A stretch of DNA of 64,000 nucleotides from Rhypophila decipiens (GCA_033297075.1 MU858086.1:180521-244520); one strand, 5' to 3'. Numbered from the stretch's first letter, positions 34,466 to 46,341 are shown. Notes: a model not told the origin generated them from the sequence alone. Made by a program: numbers and translations.

Positions 34466-35950
34466 TCAGCTTAGCAAAGGTTGACAGGAATGGTTCAAAG
34501 TCTTGGTCTTGGGCGACAACCTGACATATATCGCCGGGTCGGGGCCAAAGTTTCTGTAATAGCCCGGTCCGTCAGGAAAATCAGCCTCTGCGTACTCCTC
34601 CCGAACCATTTTCATGACACGAGGTGTTACCGGGTCAGTCCTGGTGCATGTCAGCAGTGTTGATAGTATCTCCATGAATATAAAATAACGGTAGCTTACC
34701 ATTGACAACAGTACTCTCCCTCTTCCTCTTCCTCCATGTCCCCAACTCCCTCGTCTTCTTCACCCTCCACGTCTCTATTCCCGTACCGCACCATGTACTC
34801 CTCCCTCGGCACGTGCGCGTGTTCGCTTTCTTCTTCGCACTTGTTCCAAATCATCATGGCCGGCCGCGCCAGTTCTGCCGTCAAACTCCGCACAGGCACG
34901 TCGGCATTGAAACAAACCACGGCCGTCTCCTCATCCATCTCGAGGAATCCATGCGGGTCCTCCAGCACCTCGAAGCCGTGCTCTCCCAATACCGTCTTGT
35001 CGTTTTCCGTAAAACATGGTTCCTGGGCGTAGACCTTGATCTGCTCTCTTGGGTCTGCAGTCTTTTGGTCCTCGTCACTGTAGTACTGGGTGAGGTAGTC
35101 ACGCAACAAAAGACCCAAAGAGAGCTGGACAATGGCCGTGTCATTACGCACATATATCTCTTCACCATCTGCTATGACTTTGGAATTGTCCGAGTTCGGA
35201 GGCCGGGCGTCTGCATCGTTGTTTTCAAGGTGTTCAACGTTCCAGGACGGAGTGGAGGTGGCAAAAACAACAATCTTGCGGACCCTCATGATGCGGATGC
35301 CCGAGAAAGAGTTGTCCAAACCCCAGACCAGGTCCTTCCAGAGCTGGCTGGCTTCAAAGGCCAACTTTTTCTCGACGAATCGGAGGCGCAGCTCGTCGAG
35401 ACTGTACAGAGGAAACGGCGGCACGTATTGCCCCGTGAGAGGGTCGACCTCTTGGTCATACTGGCCTACTCTAAGCGTGTGAAGGCCGGGTGAGAAGCAC
35501 ATGTCGAAGGGATGGTGAATGAAGCACAGTGTCTCGTAGGTCTGATAGTCGATGTGTGGCTTTTGACTGCTGTGGTTGTCAGTGTAAGAACATTACAACT
35601 GGGAGAAGTGTGACGAACGGAAAATGTTCCCTGCCAGACTCATCAACGAAGCGGCTGGATCTGCCCGTCGAGACAAGAAACTTGTCCTGCTTCCCAAGTA
35701 GATCGGTACGAGTAACCTCATGCTGGCCGGGCTCGCTTCGTCGTATGCGCTCAAGCTGTTTATCAAGGTCTCGAATGGCTTCTTTTGTCCACCACCGGAC
35801 TCCAGAGTCGTACAGCTGGCGTGCCTTTCTTATGGTCTCGTTGAACTTGGCCATCTTCTCCTCCCAAAGGCTGATATGTTCTGGGTGATGCTGGTACCTG
35901 GCCACCCACGCTGCCGGCAAGCCTGTCCAGTCTTCGGGATCTGTACACAT
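34466..35950 (-). CDS. SRR1-like domain protein
   Basis: Three exons on the minus strand, 35950-35619, 35569-34700 and 34640-34466, give 458 residues with matched phases. The 59-nt intron 2 (GTAAGC...CACCAG) is clear. The 49-nt intron 1 (GTTCGT donor, CACTGAC branch) is the best fit but less certain. The N-terminal half carries WWTKEAIRDLDKQLERI, then DLLGKQDKFLVSTGRSSRFVDESG. The SRR1-like core (PF07985) is seen in IKVYAQEPCFTENDK, then VLEDPHGFLEMDEETAVVCF and ARPAMMIW. An acidic insert (GEEDEGVGDMEEEEEGE) precedes the last exon, which ends in AIYVRL and a short tail. SRR1 was described in plant circadian signalling; the fungal function is unknown. The start at 35950 could be preceded by another exon. 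Confidence 0.8.
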
Positions 35951-36812
35951 TGCTCCCTTACAGTCGGTCGTGCCGAAGAGATACCGACAGGTTGGGATTA
36001 TTGATCGTTGCCGTAAAATGTCGGCGACTAAGTGATAACTGCCACTTGAAGAGGAGATCAAAGAGGCGATGATTCCGGCAGTCCAGGGGCATTCTTCAGA
36101 TCGGCGACTGCGGGGTTCCCCTTATATCACTGTCATCTTATTAGCTAGAGCTTGTGAATCCCTGATCCCTCCAGGCATCGTGAGGTCTCCAAATCTGATC
36201 TGACTGTTTGTTCATTGGCTATTCTGTCTATGGACCGATGTACCCCCACTAAGGGTGGTCGTGTTGGCCGTGATGACCGGAAGCTGGCCAGTGAAACGGT
36301 CAGCATGTGTGCGGTATACCCCAATAGGTATGGTAGTACCTGTCTGCATGCACGACTGTTGTGTCTGCATGGTTGCCTTGCTGTCTTGTGCCTGACGCCT
36401 TCCAACGCCAACGGGAACAACTTGTATCAGTTAGAGTCTTGTTCGCTGCCGAGGATCCAAGTCTGACTCCTCAAGGGCTTGTCCGCGAGAAATCTTGTGA
36501 GCTTGTGCCCAATGCCAAGAAGTGGGTCGAGAAGCAGACTCTCGTTGAACACAATTTTCCACGTGCAAGTTTGTCCCGGCCAAGAGTAGGTCTCCTCACT
36601 CTCTGTTTCTCCATTCCCCGAATAACGTGTATGACCAGCCGCCCCTCTATCGTAACCTAAAGCCCTCCCCTATGCTCCAGCATACAATGGAAACTATCAT
36701 GACCATCATCCAGTCGTGTGACAAAGCCAACTCTTCCCCGTAAAACACATGAACCGCCACACTCAAAAATCTGCCAAAAGAAAGAATATACCGTAAACAC
36801 CAGTGACAGCAA
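35951..36812. other. intergenic region
   Basis: Upstream of the SRR1-like gene and downstream of RTT106. No gene or notable element is visible. Confidence 0.45.
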
Positions 36813-38381
36813 TTAACCAGCCATTTCCTCGTCCCCATCCTCTCCGGGACCTTCGTCATCGTCCTCCTCCCCTCCTTCCCCATCTTCATCGTCATCGTCA
36901 TCTTCATCGTCGTCCCCACTACTGCTTCCGCTGCCCTCACTTTCGCCGTCGCTGCCGGGATCATAGTCCTCCTCATCTTCGTCCTCTTCGTCCTGCAGCC
37001 TCAGTTCCTCCATAAACTGGGCCTTTTCCAGCTCTGTCATACCATTCATCCTGGCATCCTCGTCGCCTCCGACCGTCTGATGACCCTCTCCGCCTTCTTC
37101 TCCGTCTTCGGTCTTGATCCCTTTGGCGTTCTCGGCTAACTCGCGCTTGGCCTTCCTCTGCTCTGCCATACTGCGATCTGCGAGTCCATGTCGCCGTACA
37201 TAATTGGCGTCGATCGCTCCATAATCCTCTTGATCTATCATGCTAAACTCAATCTCCTCAGTGCCCGCAGAGTATCCCTCATACTCAATTACAATGTTGA
37301 AGGTCCGCTGCAAGACACCGGTAAAGCTAATCGCAACAATCCTCTCGAGAGGTAAGAACAACAGCGGCTTCTTGAAACCCCACAGTATTCCCGTGGGCAA
37401 GAAGAACAACCATCCGTCTTTGCTGCCTCGAAACCCCTTGACATGAACCGCCTTCTCCGAGGGGCGGACTGGTTGCCGCAGCGCGCTGTGGAAGACTTTC
37501 GGATCTGACGAGATGATTCCAGTAGTGTTGCCCGCAGACTTGAGCGACGTGGAAAGCGCCCAGTTGAAGAGCGTGGTGTAGCTATCCGAGTAGGGAGCAG
37601 CCGCCGCCGCTTTAGGGCCGAGGATGCTGCCCGGTTTGGGAGCCGTCGCGGGTATTGTGAACACGAGAGGTTCGAGGGCGGGCAGAGTGTCGCCGGCTTG
37701 GTCGCTAGCTTGTTGTTTGCCCGCGGGCAAGTAGCTGAGGCGCGGGAAGAGAACGTAGTTGTGTTGGACTTGGGCCTTTTCGGGAACGGGGAGGTAGAGA
37801 GCGTGTTCTTTGATTTGGAGAGAGCAGGTTAGCTGGCTGCCTTGATCGCATTCAAGAATCAATTTGACATACCAATGTCTTTCCACGGATAGACAATTCC
37901 CTGCACTGGCGCACTTGTTCCCGACACCCTGGCATAGAGAAAGTTGTCGGTGAAGCACAAATCGTACTTTTTTCTCTGGGGCGCCGAGAGCGAAACGTCC
38001 TTGATCTCAAGAAGAACGTCCTCCGAGGCGGCATTGCCACCTCCGCTTGATACATCATTCCGGGAGCCAGCGGCACCATTTGGCGCACTTGTCACCGAAT
38101 GTCCATTCGGCTGTGATATCGTGGCAATGTCGACTCTTCGTCGCTTCGTGGGCGGTTCATCTTGGGAGGTCTGTATTTTGTTGTACACGTAGGTTGCAAT
38201 ATTGTTGAACAGAAGAACGCGGTCGGGGGAGTCTGTTTGGGTCAAGATTAGCCCGAGAAAGAGAATTGGGGTGTGATACTGGAAACAAACCCGCTTCAGT
38301 TTTAATGCTCTGGAGAATGTCTTTTCGGCCTCCAAAGACCTGCTCCAGCATCTCCCAATCGAGTGGGACTTTTGGCGCCAT
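36813..38381 (-). CDS. RTT106: histone chaperone Rtt106
   Basis: Three minus-strand exons, 38381-38291, 38232-37873 and 37807-36813 (introns 58 and 65 nt, GT-AG), give 481 residues. The protein begins [21 protein letters not shown] first PH-like domain includes [17 protein letters not shown] and ends at YPWKDI, followed by [11 protein letters not shown]. The second PH-like domain carries [39 protein letters not shown] and the family signature [22 protein letters not shown]. The last 100 residues are a very acidic Asp/Glu tail, usual for H3-H4 chaperones. Rtt106 binds H3K56-acetylated H3-H4, works with CAF-1 in replication-coupled nucleosome assembly, and acts in heterochromatin silencing. A basic motif PPTKRRRVD near residue 58 is a likely nuclear signal. 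Confidence 0.95.
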
Positions 38382-39115
38382 TGCCAAAAGAAGATTGGGA
38401 TCTTTGGAGATCCTCAACCTGCTATGTCACGACAAGGTTGAATACAAAACTCGAGGCGACAAGTTGATTGCGCTCTTTTCGGTATCACGGGATTGCAGGT
38501 GGAAAGGCAGGTCCGAAGTTGGTGCTAAGGTCTTCGGCTCAAGGGTGCAGGCGATGCCAAATTCCGTGTTTTGTGGAGAGGACGAAAGCGTGTCGAGTCG
38601 ACCACAAGCGCGTAAATGACTTTTTGCTACAGGTTATCCCCTGTCGCAGCTGCTATCCAAACCCAAAACCCGGCCAGCGACTCCATCCTTGCCGCATGTT
38701 GCAGGGAGTGTTTAGAATGGTGGCGCTTATGTCAGAAGTCTGGGCGGGCGGAATAATGGGTTCAATTTGGTAAGGTATTGAGTATTGACGGAAAATGATC
38801 GTGAATTACAGTGGGCTAATACCGGTACTCTGATATGATCTATCTGTATCGTTTCCTCTGGGGCACATTCATCACTGTAGTATCAATTCCAACGTTATAC
38901 ATTTGAAGTTTCATCAAATGCCATAATGTACATGCATTGGCTTGTCATGTACTTTCCGCATCAAACAGAAATATCTGATCCAGCTGGGCCTCCTGCCATG
39001 TGCCGTTGCCCGTGAAATTTTATCTAACATCCGGCGTCCAACTCGAATATCGTACAAAATCGTACCCTGGCCTCCCAGAATATGATACAATGTCGCCAAA
39101 CAGTCTCCCGCCTTC
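38382..39115. other. intergenic region
   Basis: 5' flank of RTT106 and 3' flank of the argininosuccinate lyase gene. No further gene is seen. Confidence 0.5.
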
Positions 39116-40609
39116 TCAATTCTTTTCAATCATAGCCTTGATCACCTTGATCTGCTCCAGCACACTCGACTTGCTGGTGCCTCCCTTGGCAGCTCGCATC
39201 TCTACGCTCTTCTCGTAGTCAAACACCTCCTTGATATCCTTCTCAAAACGAGCGTCCACACCCTTGAGCTGCTCATATGAGAGCTCGTTCATGGGGATAC
39301 CAGTTTGCTCCGACAGCGCTACGCAGCGGCCGGAAATATGGTGCGTCTCACGGAAAGGAACACCTTTGCGGACAAGGTAATCTGCCAAGTCTGTGGCAAG
39401 CATGAAAGGGTCGAGAGACGCGCGCATCTTCTCGGGCTGGATGGCGAGAGTGGCCAGCACGCCATTGGCGATCTGAATGCTGTCGGAAACCGTCTTCACG
39501 TGGTCGAGCATCGGCTCGACGCTCTCCTGGAGGTCCTTGTTGTATGTACTGGGCAGGCCCTTCAGCGTCATCATGAAACCGGCCATGTGTCCAAATGCTC
39601 TGCCGCTCTTGCCTCGGAGCAGTTCCAAGCTGTCGGGGTTCTTCTTCTGGGGCATCAGGGAGCTTCCGGTCGAGTACGCATCGGCCAGGCGAACGAAGCC
39701 AAACTCGCCGCTGGAGTAGATGATGAGATCCTCAGCCCACCTAGACACATGTTGCATCAGCATAGAGCCCCACTGGAGAAACTCGGCGACGAAATCGCGA
39801 TCGGCTACGGCGCCCATAGAGTTCCAGAGAAGAGCATCGAATCCAAGCTCCTCTGCCATCATCTCTCGGTCAATGTTGAAAGGGTTGCCAGCAAGCGCAC
39901 CGCATCCAAGCGCACTGCGGTTGACTCGCTTGATCACCTCCTGCAGCCTCTCCAAGTCATTGGCGAAGGCAAAGCCATATGACAGCATCCAATGGCTCCA
40001 GCGGATGGGCTGCGCTCTCTGCAGATGAGTATAGCCCGGCATGATGTACTCGATCTCCCCTTCAGCGCGGCTCGCGATCACGGTGATGAAGGCGCGCAGG
40101 TGTTCCTCCATTGTGCGCAGCTCGTCGCGCAGCCACATGCGCATATCGGTAGCAATCTGCTCATTTCGAGAACGGCCAGTGTGAAGCTTGCCAGCAACAT
40201 CCTTGCCAATGATCTCTCCCAAGCGACGCTCGTTGGCTGTGTGGATGTCTTCGTCGACCCCGGGGACGATCTTGAAAGTGCCAGCTTCCCACTCCTTCTT
40301 GACCTCGAGCAGGCCTTTCTCGATCTTTTGGAACTCGGCCTGGGAGATGATGCCGGACTTGGCGTTGGCGCGGGCAAAGGCAATGCTGCCGAGGATGTCT
40401 TGCTTGTAAAGAACCTTGTCGAAGTAGATGGACTCGTTGTACTGCACCATCAGGGGATCGAGGCCGCCTTTGAGAGACAAAGGGAACGCGGGTTAGCCCG
40501 TGGTGGTCGGATCAAGCTGCCTCTTCCAAGACCTTTGCGCCGACTTGTTCGTACCTGTAAAGCGACCTCCCCACAGCATGTTGCCGGCAGGCTTGTCTTC
40601 ACCACCCAT
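39116..40609 (-). CDS. ARG4: argininosuccinate lyase
   Basis: Two exons, 40609-40555 and 40467-39116 (87-nt intron, phase 1), encode 468 residues, the usual length. The start is [20 protein letters not shown], matching the conserved LWGGRF N-terminus, which is split by the intron. Further signatures are [38 protein letters not shown] (catalytic His region) and the superfamily loop [11 protein letters not shown] at about 286-296. The enzyme splits argininosuccinate into arginine and fumarate, the last step of arginine synthesis, in the cytosol as a homotetramer. The gene is known as ARG4 in yeast and arg-10 in Neurospora. A Gcn4/CPC1 site lies 203 bp upstream of the ATG. Confidence 0.97.
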
Positions 40610-41749
40610 CGTATAAAGATTGAGGGTATGCGGGATTTATATTGTCCAATTGGGCGGATGAGTAGTGTTTGAAATTGAGTTCGTGTTTGGATTGTCGTGA
40701 TAGCTTTCGGGAGGCGTTTGACTCGGGTTGCTGGCCGTGGGTCAAGTGGGGAGGGAGCTTTGGGAGCGATGGAGCAAGGCAAATGAATGACCCTGTGGAA
40801 AATTTTGGGAGTGACTCAATTCAGAATTCGTTATCGCTGCTTATCGGCAAAGGTGGGATGGAAATGAAGGTCCGACAACGGCTTGAGATCGGACTGTGCT
40901 CCCAGCGCTAGCGGGGAAGCTTGCAGAGTTCTCCACTGGTCCCCTGTGGAGCGTGGACCCGCCCATTCGGCAGGGGTCTGTGGATCTTTGCGGGCCGATG
41001 CGCTGGTGAACGGCCCTGGTGACCAAGCAGGGGACGCTGCTGTCGAATTTCCTGTTGACAGCGGCCGGTTTTGACTTGTCAACATATGGATGGAAGAAGC
41101 CATCGCTCGCCTACTCGCCAGCTTTCTTGCGGAGCTTCAATATGTCTATTAATCCAAGTACGGGTCCGAATTTCCACCATCCTTTCCAACTCATTATCAG
41201 ACATTCTTTCCATTAGGATGCGCTTTGGAGCCTGTCGTTTGTCCATTCTCCTGGATAAACAAGTCACAAGTGTGATAATAAGAAAACCATGGAAATCTTG
41301 CAAGGCAAGAAAACTGTACACTCTCGTCGTCCACACATGGTTGTGGCTCATCCGGGCCTTACTGTGAGGAGAATCGTATCCAACACAGGGGAGTAATTAC
41401 CTGGTATCCCCTTTTCAGATGATTGAAGAGCTCCTTTCTGTGTCATGAAGCAAATTTGCTTCTGGTCTATTTCATGCTGGTGAGTATGATCTCAAAGACT
41501 TTAAGGTTCTGATGCGGTGCTCAATACCGGATCGCTGCCCGTGAATCACAGTATGGTTCAGTCTCTCGCAACAGAATACAGTATGTCACAAGAACTGGAC
41601 AATGTACAGGAACGAGGAATTCAAGCTGTCGTCCAATCTTCGCAAGGTGTGGAGCACCAGCTGGGAGAAACCGCCATCGACGTCAAACAGCACTCTCTCA
41701 GGGCAGAGAAGGAAGGAACATCAAAGCGAACACACCGAGTCGAGGAAGC
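40610..41749. other. intergenic region with divergent promoters
   Basis: Upstream region of argininosuccinate lyase (minus) and of the unknown gene at 41750 (plus). Apart from the amino-acid-control site listed separately, only shadow ORFs are seen. Confidence 0.5.
40812..40818. promoter_or_regulatory. Gcn4/CPC1-type site TGACTCA upstream of argininosuccinate lyase
   Basis: A perfect TGACTCA at 40812-40818 lies 203 bp before the start codon, and a near match TGACTCG lies at 40719-40725 (110 bp before it). Gcn4 in yeast and CPC1/CpcA in filamentous fungi bind this sequence and activate amino-acid biosynthesis genes on starvation, arginine genes included. Function here is inferred from site and position. 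Confidence 0.6.
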
Positions 41750-43516
41750 ATGCAATTTACGAGTCCCACCCCAGCGTTCTTCCCATCAATTGACACGAAG
41801 CCTCGACCAAACGCAACTGCCTCAAACGTCCAAATGGGCAAAAGAAAAAGAACAACGGACGATCGCTCCAAGCCGCTCCCAACTCTGCAAAGGCAGGCAC
41901 CAGGTCCCGAAACGACAGCAAGGAACTTGAACCACATCCAACATTTGAACGCGCCTGAAGATGTGAACCAACCAGAACAAGGCCAACCCGGGTCAGAAAC
42001 AACCACGAGCGCGACGTCGACGACCGCGATCGCAAACGACCTTACAAAACGCTCGCCCAGTCTCAACACCGACTTGACTGCACAGCCAAGCATGGCCGGC
42101 CGAGATGCTTCGACCGCATTTAGTGATGCGTTGTCAGCGTTGCTCGCAGCCGCAGTCAACATATCACGGGCTCCTGAATTGAGGTTTGTTTCTTGTCTGA
42201 GGACAAGGTTTTTGATAAAGTCTACGCCTAAGAAACATGCTTCAAAAGCTTCACCAAGACTGTCGCGGAATGATGGAGTGCCCTCGGCACAGAAAGACGA
42301 GACGCCAATCATAACCTCTCAAGATGCGCTCCCGTGCGGCCCTACCGCCTTCTCCTGCTCCACAGAGGATTCAGAGTTCAAATTCAAACCTGATCCCGGA
42401 AGCGCGCCACCAACCTGGCCAGTCTGCGAACCTAAAACGGATATCTCCCACTTTCCTCTGGAAAATTCAGAACCAGACACTCTAGACCCCAAACCAGACG
42501 CATGCGACTCGGAATGGGGCTGGGATTTTGATCCGCCCAACTTTCCCGCCAAACAAGACGACGACATGATAGGCGACTGGGCTCAATCGTTCCCTGCCGG
42601 GCTCACTGACCCGGTCAGTGAACCGCAGCAGGAAATACCCCCGACAAGTCCATCCCGTGGTCGTCCAAGACACGGGGAGGAGAGATGGACGCTCGCGAAT
42701 ATCCTCAACGAAGGAGGAGACCGCCCGGAACGGAGTCTTAGCTTGGTTTCCGAGAGCCGAGTCAAGCTGAGGAAGTTCCAGCCACCTGACTACGATCTGG
42801 TACCGAGAGAGAGCAAACCAACTCTTGCGCCGGTCGTCCGACCGCCATCCCCTCCTGCGCAGCGGCCTACAGGTTGGACGAGATCACCCCGCTGGTCGCA
42901 TGTTCACCGTGTGGCTGGCCTGAGGTACCCCAAGGTTTTTGCCGACCAGGTTGACATAATGGAAGAGAGGAAAGACTTCATCAGGATGAACAAATACCAG
43001 GCTGTTTTGGACAAGGAGAAAAGGGACGAGGAAAAGAGAATGGCCAAGGAAGTGAGAAGAATGATCAGACGTCGTAAGAAGGAGATGGAGGCAATCATTG
43101 CAGACGTGAGAAGGCTCTTTGGTGTGGGTGGAGAAGAAGATGGTGCGCAAGATGGGCAGGACAGGGACAAGAACAAAGACAAGAGTCCCGGTGAATGGGA
43201 CGCCCCCATGTCACCAGCCAGACGTATGCTACCAGATGATCCTTCTGATCCAGAAGCATATCTGTCCAAGAACAGGTACCGGAAGGCGAGGAGGAGGGAA
43301 CGTAGGAGGAATAAGAAGAAGACGAGTGAGGAGGAGGGCAAGGACAATGGTAATGGGGCCATCGGTTGGCTGGATCAAGAGGTCTACGAGGAGTCACGCG
43401 CGACAGCCGAAGAGTGGGCCAGGGGGCCTCAAGAAGACTGGATGGCGAGCCTCCCAAGATCGTTCATGTTATTGACGGAGGAAGCCAGGGAGAGGAATAA
43501 CGAATGGGTGTTTTAA
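41750..43516 (+). CDS. unknown protein, disordered N-terminus and basic helical C-terminus
   Basis: A single-exon frame of 588 codons from ATG 41750. No catalytic domain is recognised. The first 350 residues are Pro/Ser/Thr-rich and look disordered, with a basic patch GKRKR near residue 30. From about residue 370 the protein becomes conserved-looking: VHRVAGLRYPKVFADQVD, followed by a long Lys/Arg/Glu helix (KEKRDEEKRMAKEVRRMIRRRKKEME) and a second basic cluster RKARRRERRRNKKK. The C-terminus is acidic-aromatic (EEWARGPQEDWM). The composition suggests a nuclear or nucleolar protein that binds nucleic acid or chromatin. That is inference from charge only. Confidence 0.75.
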   Translation: MQFTSPTPAFFPSIDTKPRPNATASNVQMGKRKRTTDDRSKPLPTLQRQAPGPETTARNLNHIQHLNAPEDVNQPEQGQPGSETTTSATSTTAIANDLTKRSPSLNTDLTAQPSMAGRDASTAFSDALSALLAAAVNISRAPELRFVSCLRTRFLIKSTPKKHASKASPRLSRNDGVPSAQKDETPIITSQDALPCGPTAFSCSTEDSEFKFKPDPGSAPPTWPVCEPKTDISHFPLENSEPDTLDPKPDACDSEWGWDFDPPNFPAKQDDDMIGDWAQSFPAGLTDPVSEPQQEIPPTSPSRGRPRHGEERWTLANILNEGGDRPERSLSLVSESRVKLRKFQPPDYDLVPRESKPTLAPVVRPPSPPAQRPTGWTRSPRWSHVHRVAGLRYPKVFADQVDIMEERKDFIRMNKYQAVLDKEKRDEEKRMAKEVRRMIRRRKKEMEAIIADVRRLFGVGGEEDGAQDGQDRDKNKDKSPGEWDAPMSPARRMLPDDPSDPEAYLSKNRYRKARRRERRRNKKKTSEEEGKDNGNGAIGWLDQEVYEESRATAEEWARGPQEDWMASLPRSFMLLTEEARERNNEWVF

Positions 43517-43803
43517 ACAGGCCTTAGAGCGTCATTGTTGTTGTGTCGTATACCTAGCGTGTTATAGCAGGTAGAAACCGGAAAGCGAGCTTGTTTTCTG
43601 ACAAAATATATGTCACACACTGAGTAAAACAAGGCGTACATGTGTTAGTATATGCCACAACAGCGTTGTTCCTCGGGCTCCTCCAAGCTTCAAGCCACGT
43701 TCTCTCAAAAGGCTCCATGTTCCGTTGCTGACTCGTGTGACATCCACTCCAAGCCACAAAGGCCACAGTTTCGAGCCTAAACAGCATCAAACAACAGAGA
43801 ATC
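43517..43803. other. short intergenic region
   Basis: Between the unknown gene and the tRNA. Nothing seen. Confidence 0.5.
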
Positions 43804-43913
43804 GGGACCTTGGCGCAGTTGGTTAGCGCGCAGGTCTCATAGCTTCCTGGCTATGATCTGGTGAGAACATCGGAGTCATCCTGAGGTCGTGAGTTCGATC
43901 CTCACAGGTCCCA
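43804..43913 (+). tRNA. tRNA-Met (CAT, elongator type) with intron
   Basis: A complete cloverleaf. The acceptor stem is GGGACCT (43804-43810) with AGGTCCC (43906-43912) and discriminator A 43913. The D-arm contains TTGGCGCAGTTGGTTAGCG (A-box), and the T-arm contains GAGTTCGATCCTC (B-box). Anticodon CAT is at 43838-43840. An intron of about 36 nt (about 43842-43877) sits one base 3' of the anticodon, the standard place, and the mature length is about 74 nt. The body is closest to elongator Met tRNA; the initiator usually has a different T-loop and acceptor end. Confidence 0.9.
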
Positions 43914-44177
43914 TCTGTCACTTTTGTCCTTGTGCTTTTTGACGGCGGAGAAGATGTTGACTTTTTGCTCTCGCATATTATAAACTGAATAAACCGTTCA
44001 ACAATACTTTGACACTCCTCTGCTCGGTCAGATTGCTCAAGCCCAATTATAAGGTCCCACCCAATCCATAGGTACTTGACCGTCCCAGCCAGACCAAACG
44101 CCAATTCCAAATAAATACACCCACTCTGCTCAATCAATATATATACAAACTATCATTCCACATTTCGCTTTCAGTGT

Positions 44178-45089
44178 CTACTCCTTGTCCGCCACAGCAT
44201 ACAACGGCTGCAGTCGCCCATGCTTGTCACAGGCTCCGAACCGAGTCTCGTTGCTGTTGAGTGGGTAAAAGATGTACCGCAAGAGGAGCTTGATGAACCC
44301 GGGGGCAGGCGGCCAGCTCTTCCAAAGACCGTCTTCGTATTCGACGTCGATGTTGGCGAACATGACAGCGAGCTTGGACAAGGAGACCGATCCCTGTTTG
44401 ACAAGGCATGTTAGTACGCTCTCCCTGAAAAAAACATTTGACCTCTGGGCAAAACTCACCATGGCATCCTTCCCCATCGTATCCATCTTCTTCTTCAGGC
44501 TATTCTCGCCGGTAAAGATGGCCGAGTACTTCTTTAGTCCCAACAAGGTGGGAATCTCATCACTAAGATGCTCGGTGAGCACCTGGCCGAAGTTGTCGAT
44601 AAGCTCGAGGACCTTCTTTCCATCGTATTTCTGTTTGCCAGCCTGGAGGTCGGCAACATAGGCCATGAAATGTTCCAACCCGCCGTGGAAGGCCTTGTGT
44701 TGCTCGAGGTTACCCGCCATGAGGCCCTTTTCGCCGGTGAGCTCTTCAACCCAGGGAAAGAAATAGGCCTCTTCTTCGTGGTGGTGTGTGTTGACTAGGA
44801 TGCACCAGAGATCCATGTACGCGGTAAAGTCTTTCTCGTCGGCCGGCTTGATGTGTGGGGCCTGGAGGTATATGGAGTTGAGGCCGCGGACGATGAGGTT
44901 GTGGACGGCACACATTTCTGAGGCGACGTAGAGGGACTCGTCCTCTGTGAGCTATTGGGTGTTAATTGGCGAATTATTTGGTTTTCAAGACTAAATACAT
45001 ACATTGTTGCTTGGGTCCTCCTTTCGGAGCCGGAACAGGGGGCTTTCGAGGAGCTTAAAGGGGCCTTCATGGGCGTAGACGGGAGCCAT
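44178..45089 (-). CDS. hemerythrin-like (HHE) domain protein
   Basis: Three exons, 45089-45003, 44951-44460 and 44393-44178 (introns 51 and 66 nt; the second has GTGAGT and CTAAC and is in frame, so it is easily missed), give 264 residues. The four-helix HHE pattern (PF01814) is visible: HNLIVRGLNSIY, then NTHHHEEEAYFFPWVEE, EQHKAFHGGLEHF, and LTEHLSDEIPTLLGL. The His and Glu residues fit a non-heme di-iron or metal-binding centre. No signal peptide is present, so it is probably cytosolic. Fungal members are uncharacterised; roles in oxygen, iron or redox sensing are inferred from the family. Confidence 0.88.
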
Positions 45090-46341
45090 TGTGGAAAGAG
45101 GAAGCAGTATAAATGGAAAGTTTCAAGGGAAAATGGGTATCTGAAATGAAGAGAAGAGTAAGAAAAGAGATGACCTTATATGCAAGTTGAAAAAAGACGA
45201 CTTGATATGCAAGTTAAAGAGTACAATGTACCTAGTGGCCGAGGTGGTTGAGTGAAGGTGAGCTTGCTTGAGCTTGAAAGAAAGCCTCGACGCCAGGGGA
45301 GGGTAGATGCCGTGTTAATATCATATCTCCAACCGTGCCGGCAAACATGTCCGCTTTTGTGACACCCAACAAAGAAGTCTCTGCGAGAGATGGTATTCTC
45401 CAGAGTAAAATAGCACGCGCAAAAGTGCAGTGCTGGCATTGATTTGTATTAAACCGAGCCACCACCATGCGTGAACCCCTGCCAGCCACCACCAATCGGC
45501 CCCCACAACAGCAGAGCTGGCTGTTGTCCCAGGCCTGGCAGGGCTGCTGGAAACCAATCACATTAACGTTGAAGATGCTGACTGTACTACCTTTTACCGG
45601 GGACTCTTGACAGATCCTTCCCAAGGACCCCAGGATTGGGCGCAAAACCCGAGCCGAACTGGCCAAGCAATGACTGATGGTCCCCCATTTTTGACGTGGC
45701 ATCTCGACTGTGCTTCCTAAACAGACAACAATACCCGGAACCAAATTCCAAAAACAAAACGAGTCGAGATACGAGCCAATCCGGTCTCGAAACCCGGCGG
45801 CAAACCCGACTGTGCTGCCCACCAGTCCTGTCTCCGGGCCGGCATCTTCACGGCGGCTTCTCTCAGCTTACCCAAATAGGAGACGTCACACCTCGATGCT
45901 GGATGGCTGAGCCGCTCTTGGCACCCAAGTTGCTGGGTCTACGTCGCCCGGGGGTCTGTTTTGGTACATTCTCACAGGGCTGCTACTGAATGTATGGTAG
46001 GCCAGTCTTGCACTGCCATGTGGCTGGAACTGTCTGCAAGCCCAAAGTGCTGGAATTTCTCTAGAACAACTGCATCTTCCACGCTAGAACGTTTTGATAC
46101 CATCACTGCGGGAGGTTCTCAGACAGAATCATTCCCACCTTGGACACAGAATCCAGACCGCTGGAGGAGCCGAGAGAACCGGTGCATGAAACTCTGATCT
46201 CATGATAAGTCATATGCACAAACACACCTTTCAAATGCTCAACTCTCTTCTTCAGCTGCAACTTTCAACTTCAGTCATGTTATCGCCTCAAATGATGCTC
46301 CCTCCAACTTTGGTTTTCCCTCCACCACCTTACCCGCTCTG
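45090..46341. other. intergenic region
   Basis: Between the HHE gene and the ABM gene. The longest frame (45232-45822 minus, 196 codons) has no domain and a Cys/Gly-rich composition typical of chance frames. No gene is called. Confidence 0.45.

Noticed and set aside
34702..35493. 263-codon plus-strand frame
   Set aside because: Antisense shadow of the SRR1-like gene, with no domain and reverse codon bias.
39305..40672. Two plus-strand frames of about 225 codons
   Set aside because: Antisense to argininosuccinate lyase, whose motifs are certain.
45232..45822. 196-codon minus frame
   Set aside because: Cys/Gly-rich chance-like composition and no family resemblance.
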